DNA from: Rhodothermales bacterium
GTDB lineage: Bacteria > Bacteroidota > Rhodothermia > Rhodothermales > Bin80
Direction of reading: 5' to 3'
DNA: 64,000 nucleotides
Assembly: GCA_958296045.1 (NCBI GenBank)
Contig: CATQHT010000003.1
Location: 1,127,246 to 1,191,245, forward strand
A program made the translations under genes and the position numbers. How positions within the stretch are numbered: the stretch's first letter is position 1; every line of letters begins with the position of its first letter. Of this stretch, positions 37,660-46,841 are shown one piece after another. The notes beneath the pieces were generated by a model. That model searched no databases, had not been told where the DNA came from, and was given only the letters and a program-made list of their open reading frames with translations.

Positions 37660-38859
37660 ATGAAAGCTGGCACGTCGTCCCTGATCGTGGCTGCCTTTGT
37701 CGGCCCAGGCACCGTTCTAACGTGCGCAACTGCTGGCATTGAGTTTAGCTACGCGCTGGCGTGGATCCTGGTATTCTCGGTAGCGGCGACCTTTGTGTTG
37801 CAGTCTTTTTCTGCGGGCGCGGGGATCCTAGCTCAGAAGGGGGTCGGCGAGGCTATGCGCGAAGCTGCGCGCAATCCGCTCACGCGCACCTTAGTGTTTG
37901 TCCTCGTCGTGCTTGGGCTCTGGGCGGGCACGGCGGCTTTTCAGACTGGAAACCTGTTAGGCGCGACGGCTGGATTGGGGTCCTTGATGCCAGGCGGTGC
38001 TTCCCGGATCGCACTGCTTCTGGTCCTAGGTGGTATAGCCGCCATTTGTCTGGCGCTCAACCTACGCCTGCTCACCCAGATTCTGACAGGGATGGTGGCC
38101 CTGATGAGTGCAGTGTTTCTTGTCACCGCCTTTCTGGCTCCGGTGGATTGGGGCGCCGCATTGTCGGGCCTCTTCGTGCCAGTCCTGCCAGAAGGCAGCC
38201 TGATCAAAGGGTTAGCACTGGTCGGGACCACCGTAGTTACCTACAACCTCTTCCTACATGCCAGCACGGCCAAACGCTATTGGCGGTCAACGGATACACG
38301 CAAGGCTTGGCGCCGGGAGACGATCGGGATGGCCATATTCCTGCCGCTGGGTGGGCTGATATCCATAGCCATCCTGGTTGCTGGAGCCACGTTTGAGGCG
38401 CCTGCTGGCGGCATAGGTGGCATCGCCGACATCGCTCCCATCATTGAGCCCGCAGCGGGCGGTGCAGCCCGCCTGCTGTTTGGTCTGGGACTCTTTGCTG
38501 CCGGGATCACGTCTTCCGTCACAGCGCCGCTGGCGGCGGCCCTTGGGGTACGGGAGATCTTTGATTGGCCTGAAAATCCGCGCGACTGGCGGTTTCGGAT
38601 GGTTTGGATATCCGTGCTCGTGACCGGGTTGGCATTTGCCCTGGTGGGGCGCAACCCCCTCGAGATCATCATTGCCGCGCAGGCGGCTAACGGCCTGCTG
38701 CTGCCGTTTATGGCCGGATTTGTGCTGCTACTGACGGCGCGTCAGCGGCAAGTCACGCTTCCCGCATGGTACAAGGGGGTCGGCATCATTGTGGTACTTA
38801 TCACTGCCGGGTTGGGCGTGCGCACGCTGCTGTGGGTCTGGTCTCAGCTGGGCCTGTAG
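37660..38859 (+). CDS. Atypical Nramp-family membrane transporter
   Basis: 399 aa from ATG 37660, about 11 predicted membrane segments. Helix 1 reads VGPGTVLTCATAGIEFSYAL, where classical MntH/Nramp proteins have a DPGN metal-binding motif; helix 6 reads VVTYNLFLHAST where MPHN is expected. The flanking GPG and NLFLH parts identify the family, but the metal-ligand Asp, Asn and Met are replaced. Substrate may not be Mn2+ or Fe2+. The start is just after the korB stop (37616), so it is probably translated from the same mRNA. An upstream in-frame TTG overlaps korB and is not preferred. Confidence 0.8.
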   Translation: MKAGTSSLIVAAFVGPGTVLTCATAGIEFSYALAWILVFSVAATFVLQSFSAGAGILAQKGVGEAMREAARNPLTRTLVFVLVVLGLWAGTAAFQTGNLLGATAGLGSLMPGGASRIALLLVLGGIAAICLALNLRLLTQILTGMVALMSAVFLVTAFLAPVDWGAALSGLFVPVLPEGSLIKGLALVGTTVVTYNLFLHASTAKRYWRSTDTRKAWRRETIGMAIFLPLGGLISIAILVAGATFEAPAGGIGGIADIAPIIEPAAGGAARLLFGLGLFAAGITSSVTAPLAAALGVREIFDWPENPRDWRFRMVWISVLVTGLAFALVGRNPLEIIIAAQAANGLLLPFMAGFVLLLTARQRQVTLPAWYKGVGIIVVLITAGLGVRTLLWVWSQLGL

Positions 38860-38884
38860 CCGCTGGAATACCTACCGTGGCCAG

Positions 38885-38919
38885 CCTGCCAGCACCATGT
38901 GGCCAAAACAACTGGCAGG
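38885..38919. other. Hairpin between convergent genes
   Basis: An 8-bp perfect stem (cctgccag / ctggcagg) with a 19-base loop in the 180-base gap between the Nramp gene and tatC. No U tract on either side, so a terminator role is uncertain. Confidence 0.3.
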
Positions 38920-39037
38920 GCATGCGCAGCAGTCACGGATGCGCCGCTGCTCAATCCCAGTGCCGTGCGTATCCTTGCATTCCTAATGGCTAACAGCGGA
39001 CACGCCTTGGGTTAGGCGCAAGAGCTGGTGGCACTGG

Positions 39038-39928
39038 CTATTTGGGCACGTCGCCCCACGCCTTCTTCAGCGCGAGTTCACGGCGTCGGATGGAGTACTT
39101 CGAAACGTATATGGATCCCTGAAAGAGCAATATCAGCGGTACCCACACCAACATCATCGACAAAGGATCTGGCGGTGTCATCAGCGCGGCGACAAACATG
39201 AGACCGGGAATGGCATACTTGCGCGCCGAGCGAAGCCGCTCAGGTGTGGCAATCCCCACCTTGGATAGAAAATATACGACCACGGGCAGCTCAAAGAGGA
39301 CGCCTGCACCAAACACCCACCACGTTACCATGCTGAAGTAGCGAGCGATATCGAACTCGTTGATGATTAGATCCGAAATCTGATACGCATAGAAAAACTG
39401 CAGCGCAAAGGGCGTCGTAATGCAATAGCCGAAGGCCACGCCCAGAAGAAAAAACAGCGTCGCGAAGAGCGCGGAAAAGCGCATGCCCGACTTTTCGCTG
39501 GGGTAGAGTCCAGGTTCAATAAACTTCCATATGTAATAAATCAGCACCGGCGCGCCAGCCACTAACCCCACTGCCAGGATCGCACCCATATGGGCAAAAA
39601 ACTGACCGGTTGGGTTACGGCTCTGCAGCACCAGAGTCTGCGCATCAAAGTTGAGGTAGTTGTAGATAAAAAATTCCGCCTTAGCGGGCCCCATCAGCAC
39701 CTCTTCGACGATGAAGTCGCTAAACACGGCAGCCACGATCGTCATTAGCACGATCCCGGAGCCCCCCTTGATCAGTGTCCAGCGGAGATCCTCGAGGTGA
39801 TCCAGGAAGCTCATCTCGCTGCCCAGCGCCGATTCGTCCTTCGACTGGGTTGCCGAGGGAACCGCTGGGTTGCGCCGGGCGGATCGATCTCTCCGCCGAC
39901 GTATCAGCTCTTTGAGGCGGCTTGCCAT
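39038..39928 (-). CDS. tatC: Twin-arginine translocase subunit TatC
   Basis: 296 aa with six membrane segments. The TatC hallmark SFLDHLEDLRWTLIKGG starts after an N-terminal basic extension of about 40 residues (KELIRRRRDRSARRNP). The periplasmic loops and the FEPGLYPSEKSG segment fit the family. TatC binds twin-arginine signal peptides and moves folded proteins across the inner membrane. It starts 3 bases after the pyrE-like gene on the same strand and ends the DUF4159-glyA-pyrE-tatC operon. TatA/B is not in the window. Confidence 0.93.
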   Translation of the reverse strand: MASRLKELIRRRRDRSARRNPAVPSATQSKDESALGSEMSFLDHLEDLRWTLIKGGSGIVLMTIVAAVFSDFIVEEVLMGPAKAEFFIYNYLNFDAQTLVLQSRNPTGQFFAHMGAILAVGLVAGAPVLIYYIWKFIEPGLYPSEKSGMRFSALFATLFFLLGVAFGYCITTPFALQFFYAYQISDLIINEFDIARYFSMVTWWVFGAGVLFELPVVVYFLSKVGIATPERLRSARKYAIPGLMFVAALMTPPDPLSMMLVWVPLILLFQGSIYVSKYSIRRRELALKKAWGDVPK

Positions 39929-39931
39929 AGT

Positions 39932-40525
39932 CTAGGCCGTGTTGGGGATCTCCTGCCGGCCCTGGCGCAGGTTCAGTCCTAAGAGCGCATCGACATGCAG
40001 GCCCTGCGCCTCCAGGCGGCTGCGCCCCTTGCTCCAGGTATATTCGAACAGGGTCAGGATTCCGTGAACCCGGAATCCCTCTCCCTGAAGCAGTCGCAGG
40101 GCGCGCAGCGCACTGTCACCGCTGTTGAGGATGTCGTCTAGCATCATGACGGGCTCCGTCTTTGTTATTGGTCCCTCCACGATGCGTCGCCGACCGTAGC
40201 CTTTGCGTCCCTCACGCACAAAGCCGCCGCACATTTCCGGTTTCCCGGGCGCGCTCAGCGTGGCACATACCACCGGATACGCCCCCAACCCAAATCCGGC
40301 CACCTGCCGGATGCCGCGGGCGCGCAACCGCTCCGCCAACAGGTGGCCTACGGCCTGGGCAATTGCGCCATCTAGCATCGGGATGCGTGAATCTAGCAAC
40401 CACTTCACGGGCACACCATTGGGGTCGGTCAGGACATCCCGCTCGGGATGCACCAGTGACAACCTGTATAGGCGCTGCCCCAGCGTTGACATCTGGGGGC
40501 TGCTCAATGGCACATCATCCATCAC
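39932..40525 (-). CDS. pyrE: Orotate phosphoribosyltransferase-like protein
   Basis: 197 aa type I phosphoribosyltransferase. The PRPP-binding loop is PVMMLDDILNSGDSALRAL, and GGFVREGRKGYGRRRIVEGP is the flexible catalytic loop region typical of OPRT. Expected reaction is orotate plus PRPP to orotidine 5'-phosphate in pyrimidine synthesis. The PRPP motif has Leu-Asn-Ser where OPRT usually has Thr/Ala-Thr, so another base specificity is possible. It sits between glyA and tatC. Confidence 0.72.
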   Translation of the reverse strand: MMDDVPLSSPQMSTLGQRLYRLSLVHPERDVLTDPNGVPVKWLLDSRIPMLDGAIAQAVGHLLAERLRARGIRQVAGFGLGAYPVVCATLSAPGKPEMCGGFVREGRKGYGRRRIVEGPITKTEPVMMLDDILNSGDSALRALRLLQGEGFRVHGILTLFEYTWSKGRSRLEAQGLHVDALLGLNLRQGRQEIPNTA

Positions 40526-40574
40526 CCGACCGTGGTGCTAGAACAACGTGTGTACGAAGGGACCGGCAGGCGGT

Positions 40575-41882
40575 TCAGGCAAGGGCGAAGTCATACAGTG
40601 GATAGGCCTCGGCAAGGTCACGCACCTTCATGCGGGTCTCGCGCTGTACCTGGCGATCCTGCGGTCGCTGTAGGACACGGTCGATTAGCGCGACCACCAT
40701 GCGCATTGAAGCCTCGGTAAAGCCGCGTGTCGTCACCGCGGAACTGCCAAGCCGGATCCCACTGGTAACAAAAGGACTCTTGTTATCGAAGGGTACCATG
40801 TTCTTGTTGACCGTGATTTCGGCCGCCTGGAGCGCATTTTCGGCGGTCTTGCCCGTCAGGCCTTTGTTCCTGAGGTCAATGAGCACGAGATGATTGTCGG
40901 TGCCGCCACTGATGACGTGGTATCCTCTGGCCATAAACTCTTCGGCCATGGCCGCCGCGTTGCGCTGCACTTGGCGCGCATAGTTCCTAAATGAAGGCGA
41001 GAGTGCTTCGCGCAGTGCCACCGCTTTGGCAGCAATGACATGCATAAGCGGACCGCCCTGCGTGCCGGGAAAGACGGCCGAATCAAATAGCTCACTCATG
41101 CGGCGTACGCGCCCGCTCTTGGGCGCTACCCTGCCGAAGGGATTCAGAAAGTCTTGGCCCATCAGGAGCATGCCGCCACGCGGTCCGCGCAGCGTCTTGT
41201 GCGTCGTCGTCGACACGATATGTGCATGCGGCAGCGGATCGCTCAGTACGCCCGCGGCTATCAGGCCCGCTGGGTGCGCCATGTCCATCCAGAGCAGTGC
41301 CCCAACTTCGTCCGCGATGGCTCGAAAGGCCTCATAGTCAAAGTCACGCGCGTAGGCGCTGGCGCCGATAGAAATCATCTTTGGCCGCACCGCTCGTGCC
41401 TTCTCGCGCACACGGGCCATATCAATGCGTCCCGCCAGCGGTCCATCTCGCTCGACGCCATAGTACTCTGCGTTGTAGAGGATGCCGGAAAAGTTCACCG
41501 GGCTGCCGTGCGTCAAGTGACCACCATGCGCCAGATCCAACCCCAGAAACGTGTCCCCCGGTTTGAGCAGCGTCAGGAAGACAGCGGCATTTGCACTGGC
41601 GCCCGAGTGGGGCTGGACGTTGACCCAGACGCACCGGAACAGCGTTTTAGCTCTTTCCTGGGCCAGGATTTCAGCCGAGTCGACGTGTTCACAGCCGCCG
41701 TAGTATCGCCTTCGGGGCAGACCCTCGGCATACTTGTTGGTCAGTGGGGTCCCCATAGCCTGCATGACGGCTCGAGAGACGAAATTTTCTGAAGCGATAA
41801 GCTCAATGCCGCCATTCTGGCGAGCCACCTCGCGCTCAATGGCGCCGAATATTTCAGGATCGAACTGTGCCAGTGCTTTCAT
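40575..41882 (-). CDS. glyA: Serine hydroxymethyltransferase
   Basis: 435-aa PLP enzyme interconverting serine and glycine with tetrahydrofolate. Typical start [37 protein letters not shown], the PLP Lys in [17 protein letters not shown], and [14 protein letters not shown] near the end. Length matches the family. The gene starts 19 bases after the DUF4159 gene stop, and pyrE follows 49 bases on, so all are likely one operon. Confidence 0.96.
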   Translation of the reverse strand: MKALAQFDPEIFGAIEREVARQNGGIELIASENFVSRAVMQAMGTPLTNKYAEGLPRRRYYGGCEHVDSAEILAQERAKTLFRCVWVNVQPHSGASANAAVFLTLLKPGDTFLGLDLAHGGHLTHGSPVNFSGILYNAEYYGVERDGPLAGRIDMARVREKARAVRPKMISIGASAYARDFDYEAFRAIADEVGALLWMDMAHPAGLIAAGVLSDPLPHAHIVSTTTHKTLRGPRGGMLLMGQDFLNPFGRVAPKSGRVRRMSELFDSAVFPGTQGGPLMHVIAAKAVALREALSPSFRNYARQVQRNAAAMAEEFMARGYHVISGGTDNHLVLIDLRNKGLTGKTAENALQAAEITVNKNMVPFDNKSPFVTSGIRLGSSAVTTRGFTEASMRMVVALIDRVLQRPQDRQVQRETRMKVRDLAEAYPLYDFALA

Positions 41883-41901
41883 GGGATCTCGCGGCTATGG
41901 A

Positions 41902-42579
41902 TTACAGGGCCCCGGTCATAGCGAACACCAGGATGTTGGTGCCCATCTGCAGAGCTTTTTCGCGTAGCTCGGGCGGGTTGTCGTGCACCGTCGCCGGCTC
42001 CCACCCGTCCCCCAGGTCGCTCTCATACGAGTAAAACACACACAGCCTGCCGGTCTCGTCAAACAGCCCGAACCCCTGGCTGGGTCTGCCGTCGTGTTCA
42101 TGAATCTTGGGTAACCCCCCGGGAAACGAATAATGAGCGTGATAGATCGCATGATCGAATGGTAGTTCGTCAAATTCCTGGTCTGGAAGCACTTTGCGCA
42201 ACTCGCGGCGAATCGCGGCGTCGATGCCGTAGTTGTCATCCACATGCAGAAAACCCCCTTGGAGCAGATAGCGGCGCAGGCTGCGCACCTCTGCCGGTGT
42301 TAGCACCACATTGCCATGCCCGGTCAGATACAGGTAGGGGTATGTAAAGAGCTTGTCACTGGAGAGCTCCACCACATCTGGACGGGGCGCCACATCCAGC
42401 AGCGTATGGGTCCGCACATAGGAAAGCAGCTCGGGCAGCGACTGCTCATCACTGTACCAGTCTCCGCCTCCGCCGTACTTGACGCGCGCGATCGCGAAAG
42501 CGTGGTCTTGCGCCACAGCGGTTGAGTCCAGCAAGACACAAACGCCCAAGGCAAAAAGCCAGCAGCAGGTCTTTGTCAT
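41902..42579 (-). CDS. DUF4159 family exported protein
   Basis: 225 aa with a signal peptide (CWLFALGVCVLLDSTAVAQ). The body matches DUF4159, a glutamine-amidotransferase-like fold of unknown activity: ARVKYGGGGDWYSDEQSLPE, YPYLYLTGHGNVVLT, LLQGGFLHVDDNYG and FYSYESDLGDGWE. In other bacteria it occurs near MoxR and DUF58 genes; here it leads a housekeeping operon with glyA. Start ATG 42579 has gggag upstream. It is divergent from the TonB-like gene. Confidence 0.85.
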   Translation of the reverse strand: MTKTCCWLFALGVCVLLDSTAVAQDHAFAIARVKYGGGGDWYSDEQSLPELLSYVRTHTLLDVAPRPDVVELSSDKLFTYPYLYLTGHGNVVLTPAEVRSLRRYLLQGGFLHVDDNYGIDAAIRRELRKVLPDQEFDELPFDHAIYHAHYSFPGGLPKIHEHDGRPSQGFGLFDETGRLCVFYSYESDLGDGWEPATVHDNPPELREKALQMGTNILVFAMTGAL

Positions 42580-42793
42580 TCAACTCCCGGTAATGTGTGC
42601 GCCATGGCACGCCGCTGACCCCGACCCTGTATCCTGTTGCCGAAAGCTTCGTATAGGGCAGCAAGGTCAATCACAGTGCACCTGCAGCATCATGAAAAAC
42701 GATTTCCTTGTAGGCCGCTTCCTCAGCAGCCACGCTGGCGCCTACCATCATGCTCCGACGATCTATGGCGAGGGAACGCACCTTAACAGCGAT

Positions 42794-43471
42794 ATGCTTG
42801 AGAAGCGGTTCAGCGAACGCGCTGGCCGTTTTCGTGCCGAGCGCCAGCGGTATGCGCTCCGCCTCCAGACGGGTCTGGCCTTAGCTGTGGTACTCACCAT
42901 TGGAGCTTTCAGTCTGGACTTCAGGCCGCCAGAGGCCGCGCCCGTCAGGGTAGAAAGCCAGGAGGTGGTCACGTTGCAAGAGATTATCCAGACCCGGCAG
43001 CAGACCATGCCGCCCCCGCCGCCACGTCCGCCGGTTCCGGTGGAGGTGCCTGACGACACGATCCTAGAAGATGACGACCTACCGCTTGGCGAGCCGCTGG
43101 ATCTGATGCTACTTACCAGTGCACCGCCACCGCCACCGCCCGCCTCAAAGCCCGTGGTGGATGAAGACGAGATCTTTTTGGTAGTAGAAGAGATGCCGGC
43201 GATCGTGGGCGGACAGGCTGCTCTGTTTGCCGCGCTGACGTACCCCATGATTGCGCAGCGTGCTGGCCTCGAAGGTACGGTGGTAGTACAGGTGACTATT
43301 GGCCCCGATGGCACCGCTTCTGACCCCGAGATTCTCCGCTCTGCCCACGAAGTGCTGGACAAGACGGCCGTTGAGGCGGTCCTTAAGCAGGAGTTCACCC
43401 CTGGCCGGCAGCGCGGCCGTGCAGTGCGTGTCCGCATGGCGATTCCCGTAAGGTTCAAGCTTCAGGGATAG
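42794..43471 (+). CDS. tonB: TonB-like energy transducer
   Basis: 225 aa from ATG 42794. A short cytoplasmic basic stretch is followed by one membrane helix (TGLALAVVLTIGAFSL), a Pro-rich acidic linker (PPPPPRPPVPVEV, SAPPPPPPASKP) and a C-terminal TonB domain (AALTYPMIAQRAGLEGTVVVQ, VEAVLKQEFTPGRQRG, VRMAIPVRFKL). It should couple inner-membrane proton force to outer-membrane receptors. A longer frame reaches 42479 but overlaps the divergent DUF4159 gene and lacks a signal. No ExbB/D adjoins it. It ends 4 bases from the convergent FG-GAP gene. Confidence 0.88.
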   Translation: MLEKRFSERAGRFRAERQRYALRLQTGLALAVVLTIGAFSLDFRPPEAAPVRVESQEVVTLQEIIQTRQQTMPPPPPRPPVPVEVPDDTILEDDDLPLGEPLDLMLLTSAPPPPPPASKPVVDEDEIFLVVEEMPAIVGGQAALFAALTYPMIAQRAGLEGTVVVQVTIGPDGTASDPEILRSAHEVLDKTAVEAVLKQEFTPGRQRGRAVRVRMAIPVRFKLQG

Positions 43472-43475
43472 GAAA

Positions 43476-46400
43476 CTACCTGAGCCGGATGCCACGGCCA
43501 AAGTGGTCGGGTGACACGAACCGGGTATGATAGTGCTGCCAGTCCCATGGATGCCGCAGGTAGACAGGTTCCTCCGTTAGCTGCCCAGGTACTGGTGCGT
43601 ATCCAGGCTCGTCGTGTGATGGTAAGGGACGCACATACTTACTCGCAGTCGTGTTCAGGTTGCCGTCTTTGACCCAGCCATCACCGATCAACACGAAGTC
43701 TCGCGTCATGCCCTCCTGTAGCTCTGGAACCTGGGCAAAGCGCAGCGCCAGCTCATCGCCCGCGTTCATGATCACATAACGGTCATCTACCTGATCTAAG
43801 AGCTCGCCCACTTCGCCAAAGCGGGTATAGTATCCCACTAGGTCGCGCCAGATGGGCGCGGTGCCAGCCAACGTGTTGTAGTGCGGAAGCTCAGGTGAGG
43901 ACCGGTCGGCTTCTGTCACCAGAGAAAAGCCTCGGTAGCGCAGCGTAGCCGATTCGGTCGTCAGGCGCACGGTCGTAGCACTCTCGTCAGGCGCTTTCGC
44001 CGCCCAGCGCAGCGCATCCCAATAGATTTCCAGGTTCGTATGCAGGCGGATGCGGCGCTGCGCGTCCGACGGGAAGAGCCCTTCCAGGTCAATCAGTATT
44101 GTCTTGGTTTTGCCAGAGGGGAATCCAAAGTTTTCCTGACTAGTGACCCACGTTCCTTCCGCTGAGAGGACCTCCAGACGCAACGGCCGGGGAGGCTCCT
44201 GTGTCCCGTGGCTGATGGCCACATTGACGGAGCTGTCGGTGGGTCGGATCCATCCGCTGGCGACCAGCCAACTTGCATCTGGGGGTGCAGATCCTAGATC
44301 AATTTCAATGTAGTGGTCACGCGTGATGCCCTGGTAATCGCCACGCCCAAAGAAGTCCAGATACTTCTGGTCCTGCTCTGCGACGATGTCGCCAACTTCG
44401 TCACCGGCATCGGTTTGTACGCTGCGGACCGGCTGCAAAGGCCCTGTCACATGCACAGCAAACTCGGGTGGCGGAAACGCGAAGCGCTCATCCAGCAGCA
44501 CCTCTGTGGATGCTGGATGGTCGACGACCATGAGTGACACGTGGTCAAAGAAGTGCGTCTCCCACAGCTCCGCCGTGATGCGCACATCGTAAACGCCATC
44601 CACGGCTTTAAGCTGGTCTCCCCGAATCCGGACCCAATCTTCGGTGGTCATCACATTGGCTGTTTCCAGCGCGTTGATTCTCAGGCCCAGTGGGGAGCGC
44701 CAGATAAAGTCCGTCACAAACGCTACAGAGTCGCCGTTGTGCGTGAAGAGCCACGGACACGATCCGATGAGTCTTTGCTGCGCCGAGACGATCTGGTCTG
44801 ACTGCAGATCGAACTCGGCTTGGACCGACCCGTTGGGCCAGGTGATTCGTGCGACATCCGCCAGGAGATGATCTCCCATACCGAAATGAAGGATCGGCTG
44901 AGTTATCGGCTGCTTCTGGTAGAGGGCTCCAGCGCGCAGCTCCACTTCGCCTCCGATGCCGAACGAATTGATGCGTTGGTCGCCGACCGCCCGCGCCGCC
45001 CGCGGTCGCACCTGTTTCCAGTGGTATCCCCGCGGTGAAATGATTTGTGCTCTTACGGGCTGCCCATTCGCGTCCAGGCCCACAAGATCCAGCTGGCCAG
45101 CCTGCCATACGGCTGCTATCGAATAGGTCTGGACCTCCGGTCCCGCTTCGTGAAGCCGAAACGCATATTGGGCATCCTGCAGCCAGACACGGCTGCCCTC
45201 GTTACCGGTCAGCACTAGGTCTTGGCCGCCGTTGTTGTCCAGGTCCGCAGCCATGAGCCGAACAAACCCTTCCGGCGCGGTAGCCAGCTGCTCGGTCGCC
45301 CAGCTTTGGCGAAACGTGGCCCGGATTATTGCTCCCTCGGAGCTTAACATCAGCAGATCTACGATACCGTCACTATTGCTGTCGGTGACGGTAATATCCA
45401 GTATACGCTCCATTACAAGCGGTCCTTCCCACGGCGAAAAGCGGCCTTGGCGCTCGTTGGACAAGAGATGCAGTCGATCCTCGTGGTCTACCCACGCGGC
45501 GTCGGGGTCTCCGTCATTGTCGAAGTCTGCCCAAGCGAAGTTTCTGGGCGCAGGTCTGTCCCCGAAAATGTCTATGGGCTCGAACGTGCCGTCCCCATTA
45601 TTGCGTAGCGTATGGATGCGGTCTGCGGCAAGGATCAGGTCCACATCTCCTTCCAAATCAAGGTCCGCGGCCCATATGGCGGAATAGCTCCCGCCGGTGA
45701 CGGAAGCAGACAGTCCGAGTGTAGCGGTCACGTCCGTAAAGTTCTCCATCGAGTCCTGGGCAATTATCCGCAGGCCTTCCGGCCCAGCCAACGCCAGGTC
45801 CGTCCGAAAATCAAAGTTGTAGTCTATGCCCGCGACTACGTGAGGACCCGGGGCTCCCGGAAAGTCCCACCGCTCACCTCGCAGGGTGGTCAGCGCCTCG
45901 CCATCACTCAAGAATATCGCTGGTAATGCGTCATTGCCCAGTGCCACCGCTCCGACCCAGTGCTGGGGGGTACCTTCCTCATCGCGCATCGGCTCTACTA
46001 CAAACATCAGGGAGTCGTCCGGTACAGCGGGCGCAGGCTTTGGCGGCTCGAGCAGCTGCAGCTCAATCAGCGGCTCCGCGATCGTTTCGGTGGCTACGCG
46101 AAGCGCTGCGAGATCCTGCCGGTATCCAGGTTCGCTGAGCAACACGTTGCTAAGAAATCGCAGCTGCAGCTCTGCCCCCTGCATATCTTGGTCCTCTATA
46201 GCTTGAAAAGCCACACCCAGCTGCAGGACGCTTTCTTCGCCAAGGAGCGCTACCCGCTGCGACAGGGCCTCTTTGAGCGCCGTCTCCACGGATCCGCTGG
46301 CCATCTGGCGGCGCAGCTCTGCTAGGAGTAGCACGAGGTTATCCGGCTCAGCCCTTACGAGCAGTCGCAGCCATCGATCGCCTTCTGGCGAATCTTCGCC

Positions 46401-46841
46401 GATAAGTTCGCGCAGCGCGTAGACCGACCGCAGGCTAGTGGAGTCACTGGCTACAGCTTGGCGCAGGTAGGTCGTGGCAGCTTCGCTGTTACCGTCGCGC
46501 AGTTCCGCCAAGCCAGACAGGAAAAGCACGTAGTTACCTGACGCATCATGCGCTCGTGCACTAGCCAGCAATGCGGCCGCTTCCGCCGATTCGCCACGCC
46601 TGAGGGCCATGAGGGCCAGATTCGCCCAAGCGGCAGACTCGCCAGGTACCAGTTCGGTGACATACGTGAGTTTGGCCCGTGCCCGCCTGTCTTCTCCCAC
46701 CTCCATAGCTGCAACACCCGAATAGAATGCTGCGATCGCTTCGCGGTAGGTTTCAGATCCGGGCGCTGGAAGTCTGCTCCCGCACGCCGCAGTCGTCGCG
46801 ACCATCAGCAGGAGTGCAAGTGGTGGACCAAATCGCTTCAT
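43476..46841 (-). CDS. Large lipoprotein with TPR, FG-GAP/VCBS and ASPIC/UnbV-type domains
   Basis: 1121 aa from ATG 46841 (an in-frame start at 46886 is not preferred). The signal LALLLMVATTAACG ends in a lipobox. Residues ~30-250 are TPR-like (AWANLALMALRRGESAEAAAL). FG-GAP/VCBS repeats follow with Ca2+-binding loops (AADLDLEGDVDLILAAD, WADFDNDGDPDAAW, ADLDNNGGQDLVL). An ASPIC/UnbV-like segment ends HFGMGDHLLADVARITWPNG. The last ~400 residues are unassigned. Such proteins are exported and implicated in carbohydrate or surface binding; no enzyme activity is evident. Confidence 0.85.
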   Translation of the reverse strand: MKRFGPPLALLLMVATTAACGSRLPAPGSETYREAIAAFYSGVAAMEVGEDRRARAKLTYVTELVPGESAAWANLALMALRRGESAEAAALLASARAHDASGNYVLFLSGLAELRDGNSEAATTYLRQAVASDSTSLRSVYALRELIGEDSPEGDRWLRLLVRAEPDNLVLLLAELRRQMASGSVETALKEALSQRVALLGEESVLQLGVAFQAIEDQDMQGAELQLRFLSNVLLSEPGYRQDLAALRVATETIAEPLIELQLLEPPKPAPAVPDDSLMFVVEPMRDEEGTPQHWVGAVALGNDALPAIFLSDGEALTTLRGERWDFPGAPGPHVVAGIDYNFDFRTDLALAGPEGLRIIAQDSMENFTDVTATLGLSASVTGGSYSAIWAADLDLEGDVDLILAADRIHTLRNNGDGTFEPIDIFGDRPAPRNFAWADFDNDGDPDAAWVDHEDRLHLLSNERQGRFSPWEGPLVMERILDITVTDSNSDGIVDLLMLSSEGAIIRATFRQSWATEQLATAPEGFVRLMAADLDNNGGQDLVLTGNEGSRVWLQDAQYAFRLHEAGPEVQTYSIAAVWQAGQLDLVGLDANGQPVRAQIISPRGYHWKQVRPRAARAVGDQRINSFGIGGEVELRAGALYQKQPITQPILHFGMGDHLLADVARITWPNGSVQAEFDLQSDQIVSAQQRLIGSCPWLFTHNGDSVAFVTDFIWRSPLGLRINALETANVMTTEDWVRIRGDQLKAVDGVYDVRITAELWETHFFDHVSLMVVDHPASTEVLLDERFAFPPPEFAVHVTGPLQPVRSVQTDAGDEVGDIVAEQDQKYLDFFGRGDYQGITRDHYIEIDLGSAPPDASWLVASGWIRPTDSSVNVAISHGTQEPPRPLRLEVLSAEGTWVTSQENFGFPSGKTKTILIDLEGLFPSDAQRRIRLHTNLEIYWDALRWAAKAPDESATTVRLTTESATLRYRGFSLVTEADRSSPELPHYNTLAGTAPIWRDLVGYYTRFGEVGELLDQVDDRYVIMNAGDELALRFAQVPELQEGMTRDFVLIGDGWVKDGNLNTTASKYVRPLPSHDEPGYAPVPGQLTEEPVYLRHPWDWQHYHTRFVSPDHFGRGIRLR

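Noticed and set aside
42479-42793. Longer TonB-like protein from 42479
   Set aside because: Overlaps the divergent DUF4159 gene and has no signal or family similarity; ATG 42794 fits the family.
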